A program made the position numbers and the translations under genes. The notes under the pieces are model-generated. The model was not told the DNA's origin, searched no databases, and saw only the letters and a list, made by a program, of their open reading frames with translations. Shown in pieces: positions 15,765 to 24,566 of a stretch of 57,599 nt of DNA (the stretch's first letter is position 1; each line of letters opens with the position of its first letter). This DNA comes from Candidatus Izemoplasma sp. (GTDB taxonomy: Bacteria > Bacillota_I > Bacilli_A > Izemoplasmatales > Izemoplasmataceae), in NCBI GenBank assembly GCA_018402725.1, contig JAGYII010000008.1, positions 1-57,599 of the forward strand, given 5' to 3'.

Positions 15765-18700
15765 CGAATGTCGCCTGCTCTTTTCACCACTTCTTCAAAT
15801 GATTTCTTATTTACAGGTCTTCTCTTTTTAGGGCTTTTTGGGTCAGGGCTTTGTCTATTTTCCAGATTAGATTCTTGATACCGGGGCGCTTTAAAAAAGA
15901 CTAAGATGGCAAGTGCTAAGGCCGTGACACTGGTGCTTGAGGCTATCACGATTCCAAAGGGTTCAAATAAGAAAACCGCCAGTAAAATAGCTACAACAAG
16001 TAAGAACCCACCAAAAATGTAGCGTCCTTTTCTCGTCACAATATCATACATGATAGGCACCACGAAAATGGTTAAGAAAGTTCCGTAAATGAGTCCACCG
16101 ATTGACGTTAAGGCCAAGGGTTGGGTAAGTTCTGTCCCTTCCCCTAAACCTAATGCTAATCCTGTGAGAGCTAAGATGGTTGTTAAAGCCGTCATGAAAA
16201 TCGGACGGAGTCGGGTTTCACCCGCTTCAATAATCGCCTCTTTTAAAGGTCGTCCTTCGTCTCTTAACTGGTTGATATAATCGACGAGGACAATTCCGTT
16301 ATTAACGATGATTCCTGCTAGAACGACTAGACCTAAGACCGCGACCACACTGACTGGAATTCCAAAGATATATAAGATTCCAAGTCCTCCTGTAAAGGCG
16401 AGGGGGATGGTAATCATGATGATGAAAGGATAAACCAGCGACTGGAATTGAGAGGCCATGATCATGTAAACGATGGCAATCCCAAGCGCCGCCACTAAAA
16501 GCAGGACTTCGATCGCTTCAGCGGTTTCTTCGGTTTCACCTTGAATTTCTATCGAAAAACCAAGGGGGGCTTCATACGCTTCAATGATGGCTTCAACATC
16601 GGTCACAAGTAACGAAGCATTGAACTCACTATCGACTTCTGCCGTGATCGTCACAGAACGTGCCCCATTAATCCTGGTGATACTCGAAAAGCCGCCTAAA
16701 ACTTCCACCAATGCAACCTCTTTTAAAAGGACGGGTTGGCCCATATTATTTATCCCAACCACAATGTTTTCAAAGGACTCCACCGATGGAGCGGTCGCAT
16801 TTGGGGTGTCATCTTCACTAAAGACTTTGACCGCAAATCGTTCGCCTCCGACGGTGAGTTGCGTCGTGGTAGTGGGGGTGGTTAATTGATTTCTAACAAG
16901 GCCTAAAATTTGAGCTACGGTGAGTTGATTAGCGATCGCTAAATCTTTATCGACCGTGACTTTAATTTCTTGACTGACACGACCTAGGCCCGAATCAATA
17001 TCTCTGAGTCCGTCGATATCATTTAAAGCTTCTGTAAGATCAAGGGCCACAGCTCTTAAGTCTTCAAGGCTTGGGCCTTGAATCAGAATTTCAATGCCTG
17101 AACCCACTAAAAAGCCAGTGCTTGATTCAGTCCCCGTCACGGTGTTTTCATACTGCGTAAATCTACTGAGGACATCCGCCACTTCATCGCGCATTTCACT
17201 GGTGGATAAGGTTCGGTCTGGACTTAAAACGATATTTAAGTTGGCGGATCCTTGAGCCCCACCACCAAAGAAGCCAAAACCTCCACTACCTAATGTAATC
17301 CCCACACTTTCAATGTTGTCTATATCGGCAAGGGCAACAAATATCTGATCTAAATCTTCGGCAAATGTTTCAAAGTTATAAGGCACATTTTCAGGGACTT
17401 GAATGGTGGCAGATAAGGTCCCCTCATCCGTGGCGGGGAAGAATTCAAAGCCATTGGTTACCGAGCCTAAAATCGCCAAAATGAATAAAGCCATAACGCC
17501 TGCTAAAACAAAGTATTTAAACCGGAAAAAACCATTTAAGATATTTGCGTAAACTTTGTTTGGACCTTTAAGTTTTGAGGACGTTTCTTTTTTCTCTACG
17601 CGAATAATCTTATTGGCAATGGCCGGAACAAAGGTGATGGCAATTAAGAGTGAAGCAATTAAAGAAAAGGCAATGGTTAAAGCCAATTGTAAGAAAATCT
17701 CACGGACAAAATCTTCGATGAAGATAATCGGTGCAAAGACCCCTACGGTGGTTAAGGTCGATGCCGTGATCGCCCCAGCTACTTGAGACGTACCAGCAAT
17801 TGCGGCCTCTTTATTGGACTTTCCTTCTCTTTTTAATCGGTAGATATTTTCAATGACCACAATACTGTTATCTACAAGCATCCCAATCCCTAAAGCAAGC
17901 CCCCCTAAGGAGACGACGTTTAGTGTGATTCCTGATAAATAGATAAGGATGATCGCAAAGAGTAAGCTGACGGGAATCGCCACACCCACCACAAAGGTGA
18001 CGCGAATATTTCTTAAGAAAATCAGTAAGACGACAATCGCGAGTATCCCCCCTAAAATCAGGTTGGATAAAACCCCACTGGTCGAGGCTTCAATGACATC
18101 GCCTTGGTTTAAGAGCGTGGTCACGGTTAAATCAGCAAAATCAACTTCTAAATCAGCGAGGACTAAGTCAATCGCATTAGTGACATCCGTGATCGCGTTC
18201 TCACTGCCTTTTTGAATACTGATGGTAATCGCATCTAAGCCATTTACTTTTGAATATTGCTGGGTATTGACTGATTCAAATCCAACCTCAGTAATATCAG
18301 AAAGTGTAAGTGGGGGAAGTGGATTTCCAGGCAACGTTAAGCTCAGTAAAACTAAATCGTTTAATTCATCGAGTGAACTAAACGCATCCCCGACTCTGAC
18401 GATGTATGATAATCCATCAATCTGAACGATGCCTGCAGGGAAAGCTAAGTTTTGAGCCGATAAAATTCTACTAATATAGGCAGCGTCAATCACTGGTGCT
18501 TCGGTCGGTAAGTTGGTAAAAACTTGGGCTAATGAAGCATTATATTCATCTAAAGCCTCTTGGTTAATTCGAATTCTAATTTCTTCAGTAAATCCTCCTG
18601 AAATATCAAACGTGGCCACTCCAGGAATCCGTTCGATTTGAGGACGCATCACTTCATCGACCCAATCCGTCAGATCCGGCAAATCAAGGCCATCGATCGA

Positions 18701-19132
18701 TACACTCATCACATAGACAGGAAGTTGGTTTGGATTTAACCGGATGATGCTCGGAAATCCGACTTCATCGGGTAAGCTCCCAAGGACCGCATTTAAGCTT
18801 TCACGAAGTTCAGCAACGGCACTATCCATATTCGCTGTTTGAGAAAACTCAATAACCACTAAGGACAAATTTTCACTGGATGTAGTGGTCACATCTTGCA
18901 CATTAGTCGTTGTTTGAAAGACTGCTTCTAAAGGAATCGTAACTTGCGCTTCAACTTGTTCAGGCGTAGCCCCTGGATATGGAGTAATCACCACCACAAA
19001 GGGAATATTGATAGACGGAAATAGATCCGTGGTTAATCTTGTAAATGATACAAATCCAAAAATGGAAACGGCAATGATCACCATGAAAACGGTAATCGCT
19101 TTATCCACAGAAAATTGCACTAAACTTTTCAT
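15761..19132 (-). CDS. RND-family multidrug/lipopeptide exporter (HAE1/SwrC-like)
   Basis: Proton-driven export permease of 1123 residues. The usual layout is seen: TM1, a large external loop (PYPGATPEQVEAQV and PNQLPVYV), TM2-6 with GIGMLVDNSIVVIENIYRL, a second external loop, and TM8-12 with VNNGIVLVDYINQLRDEG and GETRLRPIFMTALTTILA. The TM4 pair is Asp-Asn, as in Gram-positive SwrC/YerP, not Asp-Asp as in AcrB. After TM12 there is an unusual extra part of about 90 residues with two more hydrophobic segments and a basic tail. The ATG at 19130-19132 is chosen because GGAGG lies directly before it; the upstream 21 codons cover the operator. No adaptor protein is linked. Confidence 0.92.
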   Translation of the reverse strand: MKSLVQFSVDKAITVFMVIIAVSIFGFVSFTRLTTDLFPSINIPFVVVITPYPGATPEQVEAQVTIPLEAVFQTTTNVQDVTTTSSENLSLVVIEFSQTANMDSAVAELRESLNAVLGSLPDEVGFPSIIRLNPNQLPVYVMSVSIDGLDLPDLTDWVDEVMRPQIERIPGVATFDISGGFTEEIRIRINQEALDEYNASLAQVFTNLPTEAPVIDAAYISRILSAQNLAFPAGIVQIDGLSYIVRVGDAFSSLDELNDLVLLSLTLPGNPLPPLTLSDITEVGFESVNTQQYSKVNGLDAITISIQKGSENAITDVTNAIDLVLADLEVDFADLTVTTLLNQGDVIEASTSGVLSNLILGGILAIVVLLIFLRNIRVTFVVGVAIPVSLLFAIILIYLSGITLNVVSLGGLALGIGMLVDNSIVVIENIYRLKREGKSNKEAAIAGTSQVAGAITASTLTTVGVFAPIIFIEDFVREIFLQLALTIAFSLIASLLIAITFVPAIANKIIRVEKKETSSKLKGPNKVYANILNGFFRFKYFVLAGVMALFILAILGSVTNGFEFFPATDEGTLSATIQVPENVPYNFETFAEDLDQIFVALADIDNIESVGITLGSGGFGFFGGGAQGSANLNIVLSPDRTLSTSEMRDEVADVLSRFTQYENTVTGTESSTGFLVGSGIEILIQGPSLEDLRAVALDLTEALNDIDGLRDIDSGLGRVSQEIKVTVDKDLAIANQLTVAQILGLVRNQLTTPTTTTQLTVGGERFAVKVFSEDDTPNATAPSVESFENIVVGINNMGQPVLLKEVALVEVLGGFSSITRINGARSVTITAEVDSEFNASLLVTDVEAIIEAYEAPLGFSIEIQGETEETAEAIEVLLLVAALGIAIVYMIMASQFQSLVYPFIIMITIPLAFTGGLGILYIFGIPVSVVAVLGLVVLAGIIVNNGIVLVDYINQLRDEGRPLKEAIIEAGETRLRPIFMTALTTILALTGLALGLGEGTELTQPLALTSIGGLIYGTFLTIFVVPIMYDIVTRKGRYIFGGFLLVVAILLAVFLFEPFGIVIASSTSVTALALAILVFFKAPRYQESNLENRQSPDPKSPKKRRPVNKKSFEEVVKRAGDIR

Positions 19133-19142
19133 GTAACCTCCT

Positions 19143-19158
19143 CCGACCGAACGGTCGG
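19143..19158. promoter_or_regulatory. TetR-type operator in the RND promoter
   Basis: CCGACCGAACGGTCGG is a perfect 7-2-7 inverted repeat, with a further CGGTCGG half-repeat extending to 19162. It lies between a -10 (TATTATATATA region, 19163-19173) and the Shine-Dalgarno and overlaps the latter. Its GC-rich half-site stands out in this AT-rich region and matches the style of TetR operators of drug pumps. Confidence 0.78.
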
Positions 19159-19206
19159 TCGGTATATATAATAACACACCTATCCTGAGCTTCAAGCATA
19201 ACGCCT

Positions 19207-19233
19207 AAAAAAAAGAGCCAAGAATCGGCTCTT
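19207..19233 (-). terminator. Terminator of dnaE-pfkA-pyk
   Basis: The stem AAGAGCC and GGCTCTT overlaps the pyk stop codon, with eight T residues after it on minus. Confidence 0.83.
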
Positions 19234-20656
19234 ATTCAACGTCTAATATTCTTAAGCTATTGGTGGTCGTCCCAAGGGGGAATCCACCGGTGACAATCAC
19301 GCGACCCCCAGGACGAATAAAGCCTTTATCTTTGACCATCTGAAGGCTTTTTTTAATCAGCATTTCGGTGTCATCCCCTAAATCATAAACCAGCGGATAT
19401 ACCCCGTGATGAAGCATCAAACTTCTTGCGATATCTTCAGTTCTAACAAGGGCTAAAATTGTCGAATTAGGTCGGTTTTGAGAGAGTAAGCGGGCGGTTG
19501 ATCCTGTGATGGTCGGAGTAATAATGAGTTCCGCTTGACCTTGTAAAACCGCATAGGCCACAGAAGTGGCGATATTGATTGGGATATCGGTATGATTTTC
19601 ATGCGTCTTAATGATGAACGATTCCCTTTTTATTTCTTTTTCTAAGCGTTTACTGATGTTTCGCATCATATCTACGGTTTCAACGGGGTATTTCCCAATC
19701 GCACTTTCACCCGATAACATGATGGCATCGGAGCCATCTAAAATCGCATTGGCAACATCTGATACTTCGGCTCGGGTGGGTTTTGGGTGTTCTTGCATAC
19801 TTTCTAACATCTGGGTGGCGGTGATTGATAATTTCCCTTTTTGATGAGCGGTTAAGATAATTCTTTTTTGAATCACCGGCACTTCTTCAGGAGCCACTTC
19901 AACGCCTAAATCCCCTCTTGCAATCATGACCCCGTCCGCGGCATCAATGATTTCATCAATGTTTGATACCCCTTCTTGGTTTTCAATCTTTGCAATAATT
20001 TGAATACGGTGTCCCCCACACTGTTTGAGAAGTGATCGGACTTTAAATACGTCATCGGCCCGTCTTACAAAAGAAGCCGCTAAAAAATCAACTCCATTTT
20101 GGCATGCCCATAAAATATCTTCTTCATCTTTTTTAGAAATATAATCAAGATGAAGGACAATTCCAGGCACATTCACTCCACGACGATCTCTAACTTTATG
20201 GGTGTTTTGACTGATTGTTTCAATGACTTTTTCTTGAGCGTCAATTGAAAGCACTTTTAAGGATAAGTAGCCATCATCAACGACGATGATTCCGCCCGGT
20301 TTAACATCTTCAATTAACTGAGGATAAGAGACGCTAAAACGCTCGTTATTACCGACAATCTCATTCATATGAATATAGACTTTTTGACCCACACTAAATG
20401 AAGCCATACCTCCTTCAAAGGTATGCGTTCTAATTTCAGGTCCTTTGGTGTCGACCAAGGCTGCGATGGTGGTCCCAAGTTCTTGATTGATTGTTCTTAA
20501 TGTGTTTAAACGTTGTAAATGTTCAGCATGAGTGGAATGCGAAAAGTTAAACCGCATCACATCCATCCCGGCTTCAATCATTTTTTTCATGATTGATTTT
20601 TCTTCGATTGCAGGTCCAACCGTGCAGACTATTTTGGTTTGATTAAATTCAATCAT
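19232..20656 (-). CDS. pyk: Pyruvate kinase
   Basis: Last step of glycolysis, phosphoenolpyruvate plus ADP to pyruvate plus ATP. The 474 residues show TKIVCTVGPA, MRFNFSHS, the domain B barrel, the catalytic Lys-bearing IIAKIENQEGV, the IMIARGDLGVE metal and substrate site, ITATQMLESM and the C-terminal regulatory domain ending TTNSLRI. It lacks the extra PEP-utiliser-like domain of Bacillus PykA and so has the basic length. Its ATG overlaps the pfkA stop. A strong GGAGGG site lies before it. Confidence 0.97.
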   Translation of the reverse strand: MIEFNQTKIVCTVGPAIEEKSIMKKMIEAGMDVMRFNFSHSTHAEHLQRLNTLRTINQELGTTIAALVDTKGPEIRTHTFEGGMASFSVGQKVYIHMNEIVGNNERFSVSYPQLIEDVKPGGIIVVDDGYLSLKVLSIDAQEKVIETISQNTHKVRDRRGVNVPGIVLHLDYISKKDEEDILWACQNGVDFLAASFVRRADDVFKVRSLLKQCGGHRIQIIAKIENQEGVSNIDEIIDAADGVMIARGDLGVEVAPEEVPVIQKRIILTAHQKGKLSITATQMLESMQEHPKPTRAEVSDVANAILDGSDAIMLSGESAIGKYPVETVDMMRNISKRLEKEIKRESFIIKTHENHTDIPINIATSVAYAVLQGQAELIITPTITGSTARLLSQNRPNSTILALVRTEDIARSLMLHHGVYPLVYDLGDDTEMLIKKSLQMVKDKGFIRPGGRVIVTGGFPLGTTTNSLRILDVE

Positions 20657-21630
20657 GGGGTCCCTCCGTTTTTGTTTTTTAATTTTCCAAATAATCCATA
20701 CCGTTTACTAGATGCTTCTTTTTTCAAATTTAAAGCGTCTTCAATGGGGGTGTGAACAATATCCATCCCTCGTTGACCAACCACATACCCCCCGTTTTGA
20801 TCATGAAGTAAAGTCACGGCGTATTCAGCGAGTTCGGTGGCAAGGACTCGGTCATAAGCGGTCGGTGACCCCCCTCTTTGAACATGTCCTAAGATCGTGG
20901 CGCGCGTTTCATATTTGGTTTGTTGATTGATGATTCTAGCGAGTTCATTCACGTCCGTCATCTTTTCAGTCACAATGACAATCTCATGATTCTTTTTGCG
21001 GTTATATGAATCATTAATCGCGGTTAAGATTCGGTTTAAATCAAACCCTGTTTCTGGGGTAATAATAAATTCACTTCCCACCGCTATCCCTGCATACAAG
21101 GCTAAGTCTCCGCAATGACGTCCCATCACTTCAACGACACTACAACGATGGTGAGAAAAGGATGTATCTCTTAATTTATCCATGGAGTCCATGGCGGTTT
21201 CTAAAGCTGTAAAAAATCCGATTGAATAATCGGTCGATGGAATATCGTTATCGATGGTTGCTGGAATTGCGACGGTAGGAATGCCTAAGCGATGAACCGC
21301 TAAGCCTCCTTTATAAGTCCCATCTCCTCCAATCACCACTAATCCTTCAATGCCTTTTTCTTTGAGTCTTTCGATGCCTTTTTTTTGGACGTCAAGTTGT
21401 TCAAATTCTGGATATCTGGCGGATCTTAAAATGGTCCCACCCCGGTTCATTATTCGGGATAAATCTTCTCGACTTAGAGGTTCAATTTGACCTTCAACAA
21501 GGCCTTTATATCCCTCATAAATACCGTAAACTTCGATTCCATAATGTAATCCAGTACGGACAATAGTGCGGATGGCAACGTTCATCCCAGGAGCGTCTCC
21601 TCCTGAAGTTAGCACAGCGATTTTTTTCAC
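20653..21630 (-). CDS. pfkA: ATP-dependent 6-phosphofructokinase
   Basis: Commits fructose 6-phosphate to glycolysis. The 325 residues show TSGGDAPGMNVAIRT, GGDGTYKGG (Gly at the position that marks ATP rather than pyrophosphate use), TIDNDIPSTDYSIGF, VEVMGRHCGDLA and the allosteric-site region LGHVQRGGSPTAYDR. The start is GTG at 21628-21630 with GAGG placed before it. Order dnaE-pfkA-pyk is that of Bacillus but without the accDA genes that usually stand between dnaE and pfkA. Confidence 0.96.
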   Translation of the reverse strand: MKKIAVLTSGGDAPGMNVAIRTIVRTGLHYGIEVYGIYEGYKGLVEGQIEPLSREDLSRIMNRGGTILRSARYPEFEQLDVQKKGIERLKEKGIEGLVVIGGDGTYKGGLAVHRLGIPTVAIPATIDNDIPSTDYSIGFFTALETAMDSMDKLRDTSFSHHRCSVVEVMGRHCGDLALYAGIAVGSEFIITPETGFDLNRILTAINDSYNRKKNHEIVIVTEKMTDVNELARIINQQTKYETRATILGHVQRGGSPTAYDRVLATELAEYAVTLLHDQNGGYVVGQRGMDIVHTPIEDALNLKKEASSKRYGLFGKLKNKNGGTP

Positions 21631-21669
21631 AGTTTTACCTCATCCAAATTATAGCACAGCCTTTTTTCA

Positions 21670-24534
21670 TTAAAGCGACGGAATCGGTTTCATCTGTGAA
21701 ATATTGATTTGGGCTTTCTGGTTTCGTTCTTGGTTTTGGCCAACAAATTGGTACATTATCTTGGGTTCTAACACGGGCACTTTTTGAAACCCTTCAGGAA
21801 ATAAGACGGCTTCGATGGATGTGGTTTTTCCTTGAAGCGTTAAAAAGGCCATCTTTTCTCCCGTCTTGGTCGTGATTTCTCTGACGTTTTCAAGTCGTGC
21901 TAGGAAGACTTTTGTTTTTGTATTTTTTAGCCAATCATCTAACGTCGAAACATCAGGATGAGCGAGATGATTCTGATAGGGAGCAAATAAGGAGTAGCTT
22001 AAATTAATACTAAGGGCCTCTTTTTCTTTTAGCTCTAAATAGTCATAAGAATACTCTTCATGGACTTCGATCTTGAATTGATTGACGTCTTCTTCTGTAA
22101 AGTCCAAAAAGGTTCGGATCGCTTCTACGTTTTCAATCATCGTTTGATGGGTGAATCCAAAATCATCACAAGCCCCCGCATCAATGAAGGCTTTCCATTG
22201 CCGAACATTCAAAAAAGGCTTGGTCAATTTAATGAAATCCATAAAGGTGCTGAAGCCTTTTTCAGGTCTCACCTCAATGACTTTTTTGGCCGACTCTTTC
22301 CCGATATTTTTAATTCCAGAAAGAGGGTAATATAAAGCATTAGTATCCTTCTTAAAGTAAAGATCTGAGTGATTTAAAGACGGTCCTTCGACGGTAATAT
22401 TTAGGCGTTCTGCTTCTTCAATGTATTGCATCATCGCTTTTTCTTGGTGGAGAGCTTGTTCCATCATCACTGCTAAAAATTCGCGAGGTGCATGGGTTTT
22501 TAAGTACATCATCCAGTACGCGACCATTGCATACGCTACTGAATGAGAGCGGTTAAACCCATAATCAGCAAACCGAACAATGAAATCATAAATTTCTTCA
22601 GCTAAGGCATTTGGATTTTTTAAAGCCACCGCTTTTTTCACAAATTGACTTCGCTCTTCTTCTAAAATAGCGCGGTCTTTTTTGGATACAGCACGTCTTA
22701 AAAGATCGGCCTCTTGAAGGGTATACCCCGCAAAGTCAGTCGCAATCGCCATGATTTGTTCTTGATAAATTAAGATGCCTTCAGTCGGCGCTAAAATACG
22801 GTCAATGGCTGGATGTATGACCGGGATAGTTTCTTTCTTTTGACGTCTTTTTAGATAGGTGTTAATACTTTCCATCGGACCTGGACGATAAAGCGCTAAT
22901 AAGGCAACGATGTCATCAAATCGATCGGGTTTTAAGCGTTTGATTAAACGGCGCATCCCTGGGGATTCGAGTTGGAATATCCCATCGGTTTGTCCCGTTT
23001 GAAAACCTTGGAATGTTTTTGAATCTTGTAAATTCAAGGCATAAAGATTAATCGGTTTCTTTGATTCAATTAAATCGGTGATTCGCTGAATCAATGTTAA
23101 ATTTCTTAAACCTAAGATATCAATCTTTAATAAATTTAATCGCTCACAATCTTTTTGTTCGAGATCAGTTTGGGCAAGTCCATATAGAACTGGGCTTAAA
23201 GCGGTGTACGTCGTGAGGGGACGGTCTGAAAGTAATACGCCGGCAGCGTGAGTGCTGATATGACGAGGCAGTCCCTCTAATTGAATCGCAATGGTTAACC
23301 ATCTATCGACAAGATCAAAACGGCCCATCCGGTCCTTCACGGTCGCACTGCCAGTAACCATGGCTTCCACTGTGTCAAAATCTTCAATTTCTTTTAAAAC
23401 ATCTTTTAGATATTTATCTTCTACTTTTAAAATCCTAGCGCTATCTCTGAGCGCAGATTTTTTTAAGAAGGTCCCAAATGTTGCAATTAAGGCGACGTGT
23501 TCAGGCCCATATTTTTCTTTGAGGTAAAAGAGGATTTTTTCCCGGTCTTCATCAGGAAAATCCATATCGATATCGGGCATGGTTTTGCGGGCCGCATTTA
23601 AAAAGCGTTCGAAGAGTAAATTATGAACTAAAGGATCTACATGGGTAATCCCTAATGCGTAAGCCACTAAACTTCCAGGGGCTGATCCTCGTCCAGGGCC
23701 GACCAATAAATTTAATCGTTTAGCCTCTTTAACGATGTCCCAGACGATTAAGAAATAGTCATCATATCCTAATTCGTGAATAACAGTAAGTTCTTTTTCT
23801 AAACGCTCAAAATACCCTTTAGGTTTTTGGTCGGTCATTTGAAGTCTTCGTTCAAGTCCCTTTTTTGCAAGAGCTCTCAAATACTGATTAGAGCTCAGAT
23901 CATCGGGGGAAGGGTAGACGGGTAAGGATGCTTCTTGAAAGGTAAATGCTAACACGTGTTCTTTTGCAAATTGATCCATCGCCAAAGAGGACTTAAAGGT
24001 TTCTTCAAGTCCTTGGCTTTCTGTAATTTTTGAAGATAAAAGTTGGTCCATCACTTCATCAACATCTTTAAATGAATCATTGAGACGAGTCACTTTTTGG
24101 AGATTTAAATCAGAGGGATTAAAGACGATATGTTTGAGTGATTGATAGTGTTCTTTGAAATCATTTTCTTCAGCTGAATCTGTAAAAAAAAGAAGCGTGA
24201 TGTTGTCTTGATACGGTTCACAATCGGGTTTACTTAAAACGGATTTAAACGCATACAAACTGGAAAGTTCTAAACACGCTTGATACCCTTTTTCACCCCG
24301 GGCATAAATCAAGGCTGGCACTTTTTGTAACGGCCCTTCCACCTCAACTTCAATACCTAATAGCGGTTGAAGTTGGTGGGATTTAGCCAAAGATAAAAAA
24401 CGGAGCGCACTATGCATTCCTCGATCGGCTAAAGCCACAAAGGGTGATTTTGATTGGACGCTTTTTACAAGCTGTTCAAGGGTTAAAACACTCCCATTAA
24501 AGCTGTAAACGCTCTGCGTATGTAGGCTATTCAA
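21670..24534 (-). CDS. dnaE: DNA polymerase III alpha subunit, DnaE type (short, PHP degenerate)
   Basis: Replicative polymerase alpha subunit of 954 residues, short for DnaE (usually 1050-1160). The catalytic palm is complete: GPGRGSAPGSLVAYALGI, MPDIDMDFPDEDR (Asp323 and Asp325), AATDFAGYTLQEADLLRRA-type region and FNRSHSVAYAMVAYWMMYLK. Helix-hairpin-helix and OB parts follow to the C-terminus. The N-terminal PHP domain (1-200) keeps the fold but has lost metal ligands: LHTQSVYS in place of HxH, ADRGMH in place of TDHGNM. Proofreading by PHP is therefore unlikely. The start is TTG at 24532-24534 with a GAGGTAAAG site nine bases before. In Firmicutes DnaE works with PolC; PolC is not in this window. 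Confidence 0.93.
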   Translation of the reverse strand: MNSLHTQSVYSFNGSVLTLEQLVKSVQSKSPFVALADRGMHSALRFLSLAKSHQLQPLLGIEVEVEGPLQKVPALIYARGEKGYQACLELSSLYAFKSVLSKPDCEPYQDNITLLFFTDSAEENDFKEHYQSLKHIVFNPSDLNLQKVTRLNDSFKDVDEVMDQLLSSKITESQGLEETFKSSLAMDQFAKEHVLAFTFQEASLPVYPSPDDLSSNQYLRALAKKGLERRLQMTDQKPKGYFERLEKELTVIHELGYDDYFLIVWDIVKEAKRLNLLVGPGRGSAPGSLVAYALGITHVDPLVHNLLFERFLNAARKTMPDIDMDFPDEDREKILFYLKEKYGPEHVALIATFGTFLKKSALRDSARILKVEDKYLKDVLKEIEDFDTVEAMVTGSATVKDRMGRFDLVDRWLTIAIQLEGLPRHISTHAAGVLLSDRPLTTYTALSPVLYGLAQTDLEQKDCERLNLLKIDILGLRNLTLIQRITDLIESKKPINLYALNLQDSKTFQGFQTGQTDGIFQLESPGMRRLIKRLKPDRFDDIVALLALYRPGPMESINTYLKRRQKKETIPVIHPAIDRILAPTEGILIYQEQIMAIATDFAGYTLQEADLLRRAVSKKDRAILEEERSQFVKKAVALKNPNALAEEIYDFIVRFADYGFNRSHSVAYAMVAYWMMYLKTHAPREFLAVMMEQALHQEKAMMQYIEEAERLNITVEGPSLNHSDLYFKKDTNALYYPLSGIKNIGKESAKKVIEVRPEKGFSTFMDFIKLTKPFLNVRQWKAFIDAGACDDFGFTHQTMIENVEAIRTFLDFTEEDVNQFKIEVHEEYSYDYLELKEKEALSINLSYSLFAPYQNHLAHPDVSTLDDWLKNTKTKVFLARLENVREITTKTGEKMAFLTLQGKTTSIEAVLFPEGFQKVPVLEPKIMYQFVGQNQERNQKAQINISQMKPIPSL

Positions 24535-24566
24535 AGCTCTTTACCTCAAAAAGTATTATACCATGT

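Noticed and set aside
16089-18425. Several open plus-strand frames opposite the RND gene
   Set aside because: They are Ser/Ala/Thr/Lys-rich shadows of the biased coding of the RND gene; no start sites or motifs.
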